From: Erinaceus europaeus
Lineage: Eukaryota; Chordata; Mammalia; Eulipotyphla; Erinaceidae
Assembly (NCBI RefSeq): GCF_950295315.1
Contig: NC_080179.1
Span: forward strand, 69,439,115 to 69,503,114
Direction: 5' to 3'
Length of the DNA stretch: 64,000 bases
Positions within the stretch are counted from its first letter, which is position 1, and each line of letters begins with the position of its first letter. The translations under genes and the position numbers were made by a program. This document shows positions 42,940 to 52,429 of this stretch, piece by piece. Below the pieces are notes generated by a model, which saw only the letters and a list, made by a program, of their open reading frames with translations, did not search any database and was not told where the DNA came from.

Positions 42940-43420
42940 CAGAGGTGAGTCAATGGCAGGAATGTTAGTCCTAAAACTATAGCGTCCTTGGGAGTTGGGT
43001 CAAGTGCACGTGGTGGCAAGCGCAGGGATTGGTGTAAGGATCCCGGTTCGAGCCTCCGGCTCCCCACCTGCAGGGGAGTCGCTTCACAGGTGGTGAAGCA
43101 GGTCTGCAGGTGTCTGTCTTTCTCTCCCCCTCTCTGTCAACCCCTCCTCTCTCCATTTCTCTCTGTCCTATCCAACAGCAACAATGGCTATAACAACAAG
43201 GGCAACAAAATGGAAAAAATGGCCTCCAGGAGCAGTGAATTAATAATGATGACACAGAGCCCCAGTGATAACCCTGGAGTCAAAAAAAAAAAAAATAATA
43301 GAATAAAATAGTGTCCTGGGTTTGATCCCTGAAACTGCTAGTACTAGATGGATGTCCAATTTCTCTCCCTCTCTCTTTATCTTTTGTGTTAGCAAGTAAA
43401 TTGAAAGGGCAAATGAAAGA
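42940..43420 (+). repeat. Short tRNA-derived SINE, split by an ERI SINE
   Basis: The head is at 42925-42990 (AGCTGGGTGGCTCAGAGGTGAGTCAATGGC…) and continues at 43308 with GTCCTGGGTTTGATCCCTGAAACTGC and a CT-rich end near 43385. The plus-strand ERI SINE at 42993-43307 splits it. Confidence 0.75.
42993..43307 (+). repeat. ERI SINE, long form, full length
   Basis: Head GGAGTTGGGTCAAGTGCACGTGG, B-box-like CCCGGTTCGAGCC, body, GCAACAATGGC, AACAACAAGGGCAACAAAATGG and the extension GGCCTCCAGGAGCAGTGAATT…CCAGTGATAACCCTGGAG. Duplication ATAGCGTCCTTGGG / ATAGTGTCCTGGG. Confidence 0.92.
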
Positions 43421-43439
43421 AGATAGAAGGAGAGAGAGA

Positions 43440-43515
43440 AAAAAGAGGAAAAAAAAAGGAAAGGGAGGGAGGGAGGAAGAAAGGAAGGGAAGGAGGGAAG
43501 GAAGGATAAAAAAAG
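43440..43515. repeat. GGAAG/AGGGA purine-rich simple sequence
   Basis: Irregular GGAAGG/GAAAGGA units with A runs, likely grown from the SINE end. Confidence 0.85.
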
Positions 43516-43721
43516 ACTAAGACTGTATCTCAAATCTGTCGAATCAGAAACCATGGCAACACCATCCAGCAATTTGTGCTGGGGCAGGCCTTCCAAGAAA
43601 TTATCAGCCTTGCTGTTGTTGAAGAAATTTCATATTTTTGAAACAACTATGTATTCATCAATATCTGTCATCCATAAATACAAATCATGAAATGTTTGTA
43701 TGGGGGTGAGGGAAAAAAGAA

Positions 43722-43850
43722 AAGAGAGAGAGAGAGAGAGAGAGAGAGAAGGAGAGGGGAGGGGAAGAGAGGAGAGGAGAGAAGAGGAGAGGAGAGAAGA
43801 GAAGAGAAGAGAAGAGAAGAGAAGAGAAGAGAAGAGAGGGAGAAAGAAAA
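43722..43850. repeat. (GA)n/(GAGAA)n purine tract
   Basis: GA dinucleotides pass into GGAGA and then (GAGAA)n; pure purine on the plus strand for about 125 bp. Confidence 0.97.
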
Positions 43851-43899
43851 AGAGAGGCTCCAGTATAATTATATCATAGATTCACATTCTGGGCTATTG

Positions 43900-44058
43900 G
43901 TGCTTTTATGTTTTGTTTGGTAAATAATGATTTACAAGATAGTCCTTATCACATAGGGTACAATTTCTCATCCTCCCATGATAGGTGTCTGCACACACCA
44001 ATCCCGCCACTAAATTAGGTCCTGTAGCACCACACTGTGCACCAGCACCGGCTATAAC
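43900..44058 (-). other. Possible ancient relative of the family X tail
   Basis: On the minus strand GAGAAATTGTACCC…ACTATCTTGTAAATCATTATTTACC resembles the older X ending (for example 58340-58410, GGAATTGTATGG…CAATCTTGTCAATCATTATTAAA). A minus-strand frame (44130-43906) crosses it but also crosses the border of the jockey-type insertion, so it is fortuitous. Confidence 0.35.
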
Positions 44059-44067
44059 AGGCTGTGC

Positions 44068-45966
44068 TTCTTCATAGTCTGGGTGCCAGTAGCCAACCCT
44101 CTCCCGTCTCCCATCCTCCCGTATCTCCAAACTCAGTGGCCAGTCACCTAACTCAAGTTGGTAGTGCTAAGATCGGAAAAGAGAAATTTCCCATGAGTGG
44201 TCATCCCACTTCTGTTTATCTTGTCCATCTCCAAAACTCTCTCCCTTTACACTGTCTGAACTGGAATACACTCTGAAGAGGGTTAAACTGGGAACGGCTG
44301 CTGGTTATGATAACATCACCGCAGAACTCATTCTTAACTTGGGACCCGCGGCAAAGAAGTGGCTCACTACATTCGTGTCCCACGTCTTGGAATCCGAATC
44401 TATGCCCAAAATTTGGCATCGTGTGAAGATAATAGCAGTTCTGAAACCAAAGAAAGACCCAACACTGGCCGCCAGCTACAGACCAATTTCTCTCCTCTCC
44501 GTGTGTTACAAACTCCGTGAGAGGCTGCTTCTGTCACGTTATTTCTCCTCTTACAGAGAAATTCCTATCACCCGCCCAAGCTGGTTTCCGCCCAGGAAGA
44601 TCTACCTGTGAACAAATCCTGGCCCTCTCAACTTACATTGAAAATGGATTCCAGAAGAATTTAAAGACGGGTGCTGTCTTTGTTGATCTCACAGCAGCCT
44701 ATGACACGGTCTGGCACCGTGGTCTCCTAGTCAAGATCTCAAGATGCCTGCCTCCATGGGTGGCCAACACTACATCGTTTCTTCTCCAAAACAGAAGATT
44801 CCGGGTGCATCTGGGTGACAAGTCTAGCAGATAGAGACGTGTCTCAAGTGGCCTCCCCCAGGGCTCTGTTCTGGCTCCTACGCTATTTAATATTTACATC
44901 AATGACCTCCCAGAAACTTCTTTAAGGAAGTTCATCTACACCGATGACATCTGCTGTGCAACTCAGGCATCCAAGTTCGACATCCTTGAGGAAACACTCA
45001 TGAAAGACATGTCTCTGATATCTGATTACTGTAAAAAATGGCAACTAATCCCTAGCACTGCAAAAACGGTATCATCTGTTTTCCATCTACGCCATGCCTC
45101 GGCCTCGCGTGAGCTTAATGTGCAGCTTGACAGTATGAGAATCCGGCATGAAGCCCAGCCAGTCTATCTTGGCATTACTCTCGATCGCACCCTGTCATTT
45201 CACGAACATCTCATAAAAAATGCAGCAAAGGTGGGCGCAAGGAATCACATCATTGCAAGACTGGCCAGCTCCTCATGGGGCGCGAGCGCTTCCACACTGC
45301 GATCATCATCTCTGGCATTCTGCTATTCCACTGCAGAATACTGTGCCCCAGGATGGTTCTGTAGCCCCCATGTCCACTTGGTCGATTCCAAATTATATTC
45401 CTCCATGAGGATAATTTCTGGAACCATCCGTTCCACCCCGGTTCCATGGCTGCCAGTTCTTAGCAGCATCGCCCCGCCAGATATTCGTGGGGATGCGGCA
45501 TCATCTAAGTTCATTTCCCACGTCTACGCTCGACCGGACCTGCCAATATACGCGGATATCTTCGTCCACCCTGTCCAACGCTTGATGTCTCGTCACCCAA
45601 TCTGGTCCCCTACGCCTACACTGATCTTCTCTGTTCCAGACTCTTGGAAACAGAGTTGGCAGTCAGCTGAGGTCAAGAACAAACACCTCATCACAGACCC
45701 CTGCAAGGGACAACCCGGCTTTGACCTAGCACATTATGATCGGGCCCTCCTCAATCGCTATGGAACAGGCCATGGCCGGTGCGCCGCTATGTTCCATCGC
45801 TGGGGAGCCAGAGACGACCCGAACTGCCCCTGCGGCTCCAGACAGACTATGACCCACATAGTCAACGACTGCCACCTCTCCAGATTCAAAGGAGGTCTCG
45901 AAACTTGACATCAGGCTCAACCTGACGCTGTTGACTGGCTGCGGAAGAAGGGCAAACGCTAGAAGA
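44068..45966 (+). mobile_element. Jockey-type non-LTR retrotransposon, 1.9-kb copy
   Basis: A 1,899-bp insertion is bounded by the 9-bp duplication AGGCTGTGC (44059-44067, 45967-45975). It begins in the linker between endonuclease and reverse transcriptase (…GASSQPSPVSHPPVSPNSVA…), so the endonuclease, any ORF1 and the 5' UTR are missing. It ends GCTAGAAGAA with no poly(A). The right flank continues into a MIR, showing that the host site is ordinary mammalian DNA. GC content is visibly higher than in the surroundings. Confidence 0.93.
44110..45957 (+). pseudogene. Jockey-type ORF2 (reverse transcriptase), decayed
   Basis: ORF2 of jockey-type LINEs carries an endonuclease, a reverse transcriptase and a C-terminal Cys/His motif, and primes cDNA at nicked target DNA. 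Visible here: linker to about 44235; finger/palm part from LSELEYTLKRVKLGTAAGYD (44252) with YRPISLLSVCYKL; a frameshift around 44515-44560; AGFRPGRSTCEQIL; the first catalytic motif FVDLTAAYDTVWH (44677-44718); TAG stop at 44832; GLPQGSVLAPTLFNIYINDL (from about 44850); YTDD in place of the YADD catalytic box (44937-44948). An open stretch from 45000 to 45905 follows with YLGITLDRTLSF, AEYCAPGW and the CPCGSRQTMTHIVNDC motif (about 45825-45872). TGA 45906-45908 and a final TAG 45955-45957 end it. Two frameshifts, a nonsense codon and the catalytic change mean it is inactive. It is not L1, L2/CR1 or RTE/BovB type by these motifs. Confidence 0.9.
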
Positions 45967-45984
45967 AGGCTGTGCCCTCATAAC

Positions 45985-46135
45985 TGTGTCCTCTGGGCAA
46001 GTGGACACTGGGACTTTAGCTTTCTCATTTGTAAGCTGCAGCTAAGAACAGTCATTGCAGGAGACATTTCCAAGCGTTTAATGAGATGATTCAAGTGGAC
46101 TGCTCAGCTTGGGAGTGAGCATATAAGGGTGTGAA
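45985..46135 (+). repeat. MIR
   Basis: CTCTGGGCAAGTGGACACTGGGACTTTAGCTTTCTCATTTGTAAGCTG…GTTTAATGAGATGATTCAAG…GAGTGAGCATAT follows the MIR core and 3' half. It lies immediately 3' of the jockey-type insertion. Confidence 0.8.
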
Positions 46136-46139
46136 AAGA

Positions 46140-47060
46140 ATGTTTGTCGTTCACTGGGGGTAGAGGCTCTGAAAAGAAAAGATGATCATTTTTCAAAGTC
46201 TCTGACGTAGAAAAACAACTTCTCTTTAAAGTTTGGTGAGTAAAGACTTCCATTTTCAGGACAAATGGATGTATTTAGCTTCAGTTCCTCGGAACTGACT
46301 CAAGCTGTTATTGGCACTTACACCTCCCATCCTCCTGTAGGCAAACCTATATATGTAGGTTTCACACTATTTGGTAAAGACACAATTATCTAAAGCATGG
46401 AGGAGAGGGCTTTGGTGACTTTCTGGTGCAGCCATGAAATGCACAAACAGCAGTGAGAATTCCTTTTCTTAACAGCTTTATTTTAATTTAGTAAAAACAA
46501 ACAAACGAACAACAACAACAAAACTATATTTGCAAACAATCAACAAGGGAATTGTGACTTCATGGAAACTGGGGTTTACTCAGGTTTCTATGTGTTTATG
46601 GCAGCTCCAGACAGCTTGCCCAGGACAGTGCTCCATTGTGGAGGATTCCCCCGCCACACACAGCAGCAGCTAAATAGACGTTTCTTTCATGCGAGGTGCT
46701 CCAGCCCTGGAATGGGCTTTGTGGATCTGGTTCCCGCACACAATGAGTCTGGATGGAGAGCTGTGTGCAACAGTGCCCAGGCCTCTGTTTTAATTCTTAA
46801 TTTCCTTAGAGGCATCAAAAGGCGTTTCTAGTCAAAAGCTTTTCTTTTCCATTTATCCCTGAGCCTCTGCAATTTAGGCAGAGCTGCAATCTACTAGTAG
46901 CAGTCTTTGTTCTGGCCTTTCAGGAGGCTGGAGAACAGTGTGGGGCCTTCCTAATTAGCCCTGGGACCAGTGGAAAACTCCTCTGAGCCAGGAGGGCCTG
47001 CAATCCCACAGTCCAAGTGGCAGAAGAAAAGGAAAGGCCTCTTTAATTAAGGACCAACAG
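46140..47060. other. Repeat-free DNA
   Basis: About 0.9 kb without repeat signature and of higher complexity. A plus-strand frame at 46562-46831 has no recognisable domain. Might hold conserved noncoding sequence. Confidence 0.4.
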
Positions 47061-47066
47061 AACTGG

Positions 47067-47103
47067 AGAGAGGGAGAGCGAGAGAGGGAGAGAGAGAGAG
47101 AAC

Positions 47104-47135
<32 letters not shown>

Positions 47136-47146
47136 GAGAGAGAGAT
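47067..47146. repeat. (GA)n tract
   Basis: GAGAGAGG/GAGAGA purine repeat of about 80 bp. Confidence 0.96.
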
Positions 47147-47362
47147 CTATTCTCTATAATGTTGGCACTTGCACAAGCCTTTAAACTGTGCTTTCACATT
47201 TGCCATTGCACTGTTGCCCGTTTTTGGCTGAGGAGGGCAGGAATCATTGATCTGGAGATGGGGTAGGACCCAGTAACTTGGTCTTTCCCAAGAAGCATGG
47301 AATGTGCTAAAGCTACTGTGCTGCTGATCAGGAAATGGCCTTCACTTAGAAAAGGGGTGCAG

Positions 47363-47785
47363 CGTTTTGTTTGGCTTTTTATGTTCACTCTCTTTTCAGC
47401 CACCAGGTTCCAGATGCCAGCAGGATGCCTATCAGACTTCCCTGGACGGACAGATGACCCCACCAACGTGTCCTGGAGCTCCCATTCCCCAGAACCCCGC
47501 CCCACTACGGAAAGAGAGAGGCAGGCTGGGAGTATGGATCCACCTGTCAAGCACATGTTCAGCGGGGAAGCAATTACAGAAGCCAGACCTTCCACCTTCT
47601 GCATCCACAATGACCTTGGGTCCATACTCCCAGAGGGTTAAAGAACAGGAAAGCTATCAGGGAGGGGATGGGATATGGAGTTCTGATGGTGAGAATTGTG
47701 TGGAGTTGTACCTCTCTTATCCTATGGTTTTGTCAATGTTTCCTTTTTATAAATAAATAAATAAACAAATAAGTAAATAAATAAA
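47363..47785 (+). mobile_element. Family X retroposon, 423-bp 5'-truncated copy
   Basis: Target duplication AGAAAAGGGGTGCAG (47348-47362) / AGAAAAGGGATGCAG (47786-47800). It starts at the GTTTGGCTTTTTATGTTCACTCTC segment and ends TTTTTATAAATAAATAAATAAAC. The frames at 47194-47756 arise from X, not from a gene. Confidence 0.93.
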
Positions 47786-47952
47786 AGAAAAGGGATGCAG
47801 AATGGTCGCACCTTGCAGGCTTAGCATTTGCATATAGGACATTCACAAATGTTACTGCACAAAATCCCTGGATGCCCCATATGTGTGTATTCATGAGTTT
47901 ATGCCATTGGCTGTCTTTCTTTTATGTCTTTCAGTTATAGTACATTTTTTTT

Positions 47953-48248
47953 CTTTTTTTTAATTTTTAAAAATATTTATTTTATTTATTTATTCCCTTT
48001 GTTGTCCTGTTGTTTTATTGTTGTAGTTATTATTGTTGTTGTCATTGTTGGATAGGACAGAGAGAAATGGAGAGAGGAAGGGAAGACAGAGAGGAGGAGA
48101 GAAAGATAGACACCTGCAGACCTGCTTCACCGCCTGTGAAGCGACTCCCCTGCAGGTGGGGAGCCAGGGATTGAACCGGGATCCTTATGCCGGTCCTTGT
48201 GCTTTGCGCCACCTGCGCTTAACCCGCTGTGCTACAGCCCGACTCCCA
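47953..48248 (-). repeat. ERI SINE, full length
   Basis: Complete minus-strand element. TACATTTTTTTT lies at 47941-47952 and 48249-48260. It is one of the least mutated copies. Confidence 0.92.
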
Positions 48249-48534
48249 TACATTTTTTTTTTCAAGGACTTCTTCGGTCATTTAAATGCTTAGGTTAAGA
48301 AATCAATTTTGAATATGATACTGATTCTGCATATTATTATTCTGGTCCAACTCTTATATGTACTGTATTTTTCTTCACCATGCCTTGTGAATAATGAGGT
48401 TTTTACTCCTTTAACTTCAATCTGAAAATACTTTCCCCAAATGATAAAAATCATAAACACCTTTTGCAAAACAGAGGTTCAAAGCTGGTAATCATGACTG
48501 TTTTTAAATTACACAGATTTCTATACTGAGTGTT

Positions 48535-48535
<1 letters not shown>

Positions 48536-48567
<32 letters not shown>
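48536..48567. repeat. (GT)n microsatellite
   Basis: About 16 GT units. Confidence 0.97.
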
Positions 48568-48570
<3 letters not shown>

Positions 48571-48683
48571 AATTAGTCCATCCATAAATTTACATGCAAT
48601 TTTACATAAGTAAACCCTCTCTCTTCACATGATAATATGTATAGCTGCATGGTAGAGTCAGCAAATATGCCAGCATCATCTTT

Positions 48684-48845
48684 TCTTTTTTTATTTAACA
48701 GGACAGAGAGAAATTGAACAGGGAGGGGGAGGAGGAGAGGAAGAGACAACAGGAGGTACACTGCTTCACTGCTTGTGAAGTTTCCCCTGTAGGAACTTGA
48801 ACCCAGGTCCTTGTGCATGGCAATGTGTACCAGCACCCGGTTCCT
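48684..48845 (-). repeat. ERI-related SINE (type B), internally deleted
   Basis: TTATTTAACAGGACAGAGAG, ACTGCTTCACTGCTTGTGAAG, GGAACTTGAACCCAGGTCC and CAGCACCCGG. AGCATCATCTTTT / GAATCATCTTTAT flank it. Confidence 0.8.
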
Positions 48846-48849
48846 GAAT

Positions 48850-49365
48850 CATCTTTATTTTTTTCCTTTTCTTTTCCTGCATCATCTTTTTAATGACGGT
48901 GTCAAGCCAGTTTTTAAATAACAGGTTAATACTGAATATAACTTTTATGCTCTATTTGCATACATTTGGATCTGATTACATTCCTTTCAGTGCTCACGAT
49001 TATCAGACAATTGCTAATTCTCATTTCCACCTTTTCTTTCTTTTGAAGGTAATATAGTTCAAATGAGGATATATGTGATAAAATAAAGTTATTGTAATAT
49101 ACCAGGAAAAAGATTACAATTAGAAAAGTCTACATAAGATCTGTTTTTTTCTTTGCCACAGTTATTTAATATCTCAAGGCCTCAATGCCATTATTTATAC
49201 AAGGAAGTAAAGATCTCAGAGGAAAACTCTATGATCCAAGCACAATAATGTTAATAGCTAGAACTTCATATTTTAATTGCATTTAGAAATGATTCTTAGA
49301 GTATCCACTGTGTTTTAGACTTTGCTAGAAGCACAGAAGCATTTTTCTTTTTCTTCTTATTATTT
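48850..49365. other. Unclassified DNA
   Basis: AT-rich sequence. 49155-49340 faintly resembles MIR/L2-type old repeat order but too weakly to call. Confidence 0.35.
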
Positions 49366-49369
49366 TAGA

Positions 49370-49512
49370 ATTTATTTATTTATTTATTCATGAGAAAGAT
49401 AGGCAGAGGGAGAAAGAATCAGACATCACTCTGCTACACGTGCTTCTGGGGATTGAACTCAGGACCTCACGGTTAAGAATCCACTGCTTTATTCACTGCG
49501 CCCCCTCCCAGA
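49370..49512 (-). repeat. Diverged SINE
   Basis: TATTTATTTATTTATTCATGAG, AGAAAGATAGGCAGAGGGAG, GGGGATTGAACTCAGGACC and ACTGCGCCCCCTCCCAGACC give a minus-strand SINE order. Confidence 0.7.
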
Positions 49513-49611
49513 CCACACAGTTTTCTTTGTGTAGCCTGTTTCAGCATACAGCAGACTCTCACATTTGTGGTACATTATCCTTATTTATTCTCTTACTAAA
49601 ATCCCAAGTCT

Positions 49612-49800
49612 TTGCTCCCGGCTCCCCACCTGCCAGGGAGTCCTTTCACAAGCGGTGAATGAAGCAGGTCTGTGGGTGTCTATCTCCCTCTCTCCCCCTC
49701 TCTGTCTTCCCCTCCTCTCTCCATTTCTCTCTGTCCTATCCAACAACGACATCAGTAACAACAATAATAAAACAACAAGGGCAACAAAAGGGAATAAATT
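49612..49800 (+). repeat. ERI SINE, 5'-truncated
   Basis: Starts at CTCCCGGCTCCCCACCTGCC and has the complete body and AACAACAAGGGCAACAAAAGGG tail, but no tRNA-like head. Confidence 0.9.
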
Positions 49801-49809
49801 AAAAAATAT

Positions 49810-50672
49810 TGAAAATTTGTATTTATAGGAAAAGAAAAACTTTAAAAAATTCAAAATTCGCAAAACCTACTCAATTTCAAACTTGAGACTCAACCTCAAA
49901 TCTTGTTCCCAGGTTCAATGTTTTCTTCTTCACGCTATCTTTGCTAAAGATCCTGGAACAACATTGTAGATATATTCAACACTGCATTCACAGGTGGTTA
50001 GATAATATATACAATATATATATAATATATATACAAACAACTCATGAATGGAAGTGTTACAGTAGATAAAAGTCATTTCAGCCAGTGAGAGTGTTTCTTT
50101 AAGTGCCAAAGCTATTTTAAGTAAATTGGGGGGGGGGTGGGTACTGTAGCTATGGAAAGATGATGTAGTTTCAGAAAAATGGAGCTTAAAATGTGGTTTG
50201 GACACCTACAGAAAGGTCAAGCAGGGAGGCAGGAAGGAGGCTGAAAAGTTGAGGCAATGGTCAAATTAAATTTGTGCAATGGGGGAAGGACTCATGCGCC
50301 GGTTGCAGGTGTTCTGAGTGAGGTGATGCCAAGGAAGAAGTCTTGGTGTTCACCTGTGTCCGGCTTTAACAAGAGGAAAAGACTCTCTAGAAAAATCTCA
50401 GGATCAGTGCTCAAGAGGAAAACCCAGCTTCCCAGCATGATGGAAGAACGTGAGGAAACTCACTAGAGTGTTTTCTGCAAGGAATGATTGTTACAGGAAG
50501 AGGGTCAGGTAAGTGGAAACTGTTCATCAAGGTGGGGGGAGTAGTGTGTGTGTGTGTGTGTATGTGTGATAATGCGATGACATGTTTTCATACACAGGGA
50601 TTTCCTTAACTCCCCTAATTATGCTGAAAGTCTAATTTAAAAAAAAAATGAGGAGATTTGGGCGATTTACCT
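49810..50672. other. Unclassified DNA
   Basis: Holds a (TA)n stub (about 50003-50030), a G run at 50129-50136 and a (TG)n stub at 50545-50568. No exon or repeat family recognised. Confidence 0.4.
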
Positions 50673-50689
50673 GTGATCAAGCATCTTCT

Positions 50690-50961
50690 TCTTCTTTTTA
50701 ATATTTATTTTCCCTTTTGTTGCCCTTGTTTTATTGTTGTAGTTATTGATGTCGTCGTTGTTCGATAGGACAGAGAGAAATGGAGAGAGGCGGGGAAGAC
50801 AGAGGGGGAGAAAAAGACAGACACCTCTAGACCTGCTTCACCACCTGTGAAGTGACTCCCCTGCAGGTAGGGAGCCGGGGGCTCGAACCGCGATCCTTAC
50901 ACTGGTCTTTGTGCTTTGCGTCACTTGCACTTAACCCGCTGTGCTGCTACCGCCTGACTCC
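50690..50961 (-). repeat. ERI SINE, full length
   Basis: Perfect 16-bp target duplication TGATCAAGCATCTTCT (50674-50689, 50962-50977). Confidence 0.95.
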
Positions 50962-51324
50962 TGATCAAGCATCTTCTAAGCCATGGGCCTGTACAGTTTA
51001 GATCAAGCTCATATTCAGGGCTGTGTTCACCTGTAGTAGTGACAGCTGCATTGATTTATGAGAAATTAAATGACAAGCCGAAAGCTAATGTTAATTTGGG
51101 GACCGTCTGTTCCTATGCTAGATACATATTTCATTTAAAAAGGGGGATAAGAGAAAACCGTAAGAAAAATGAAAGTAAAAAGTGATAAATTATTTATTTT
51201 CCCACAATAACTAAATTCAAGAAATGTGGGCTGTCTTTCAACTGTCTAAGTACAGTTCAGAAAGTCTTGGAAGTACTGTCAATTAAAAAGGGGACGGTAA
51301 TAATCTATTTAATTATTATAGAAA

Positions 51325-51480
51325 TCAAGCGTATGGCAGAAGAATAGCTTACCCACTAGAGGGGAACATTCACCATGGGAACATTCACCCAACCACACTT
51401 ACCATGTGTAAGGATCTGGGTTTGAGCCCCAGGGACCAGTTATGAAGAGAAATTTCTGCTTTACATTTCATAATCACTCA
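51325..51480 (+). repeat. Diverged SINE with a local duplication
   Basis: ATCAAGCGTATGGCAGAAGAATAGCTTACCC, GTGTAAGGATCTGGGTTTGAGCCCC and TTCTGCTTTACA. GGGAACATTCACC is tandemly duplicated near 51362-51388. Confidence 0.65.
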
Positions 51481-51589
51481 GAGCCCACAGATTGTGTTAG
51501 GCTTCATATTTGTTGATACATTCTGTGAGTTTTGACAGATGCATAATGTGTGTAGCCATCACTGTAGTTCCATACAGACTGGTTTCAGT

Positions 51590-51600
51590 GTGTGTGTGTG

Positions 51601-51640
<40 letters not shown>
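51590..51640. repeat. (TG)n-(CA)n self-complementary tract
   Basis: A TG run passes through GCGCGC directly into a CA run, making a near-perfect hairpin-forming palindrome of about 50 bp. Confidence 0.97.
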
Positions 51641-51954
51641 TTCCTGTGATCTGAATAATCAGTCTTTTCCACCTTTCTACCCTCAGTCCTCCAAACAGGA
51701 TGTTCACTCATCTTTTTTGTCATTTCTGTAATTTTACTCTTTCCAGAATGTCATGGAGTTGGAATCACACAGCATACACCTTTTTAAGATAAATTTCTTT
51801 CCTCTAGTAAAATCCATGTAAATTTCTGTCTTCTCATGATTTCATAGACTCATTTGTGTCTAATGGTGAATAAGGTCCATTGTCAGATATGCCACTGTTT
51901 ATCCACTCACCCACTAAAGGACATCATGGTTACTTCTAAGTTTTAATAATTAGG

Positions 51955-52236
51955 GTTTTAAAAAAAAAATTTTATTATTATTTATTTACCCTTTTGTTAC
52001 CCTTGTTGTAGTTATTGTTGTTGATGTCATCGTTGTTGGATAGGACAGAGAGAAATGGAGAGATGAGGGGAAGACAGAGTGGGGGAGAGAAAGATGGACA
52101 CCTGCAGACCTGCTTCACTCCCTGTGAAGCGACTTCCCTGTAGCTGGGGAGCTGAGGGCTTGAACCGAGATCCCTATGCCAGTCTTTGCGCTTTGCGTAA
52201 CATGCGCTTAACCCGCTGCACTACCGCCTGACTCCC
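51955..52236 (-). repeat. ERI SINE, full length
   Basis: Target duplication AATAATTAGG (51945-51954) / AATAATCAGG (52237-52246), inside the L1 remnant. Confidence 0.92.
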
Positions 52237-52429
52237 AATAATCAGGAATACAGTTGCTTTAAACACCTATGTGCAGGTTTCTGTGCTTACATTTACTTGT
52301 TTTTTGTGTGTTCTGCTATGGCATGAATTCTTAGACCGCTCTGCCATGGTTCCACAGGCTACAGCATGTATCCTTTCACATATTGGATTTCTAGATCTAT
52401 AGCTGCATTTTTTTTTTCAGAACTGAGAA

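Larger units (their letters stand above)
51490..52425 (-). mobile_element. Old L1 ORF2/3' end remnant
   Basis: Plus-strand text ATTCTGTGAGTTTTGACAGATGC, CTTTCCAGAATGTCATGGAGTTGGAATCACACAGC, GCCACTGTTTATCCACTCACC, AAGGACATCATGG and GCTTTAAACACCTATGTGCAGG is the reverse complement of the L1 3' region. A (TG/CA)n tract (51590-51640) and an ERI SINE are inserted. Confidence 0.85.

Noticed and set aside
43906..44130. Minus-strand 74-residue frame as a small gene
   Set aside because: It crosses the target duplication and into the jockey-type insertion, so it is made of two unrelated sequences.
45323..45514. Minus-strand and alternate-frame ORFs within the jockey-type copy, also at 31065-31256
   Set aside because: They are shadows of the reverse-transcriptase frame; similarity between the two copies only reflects the shared element.
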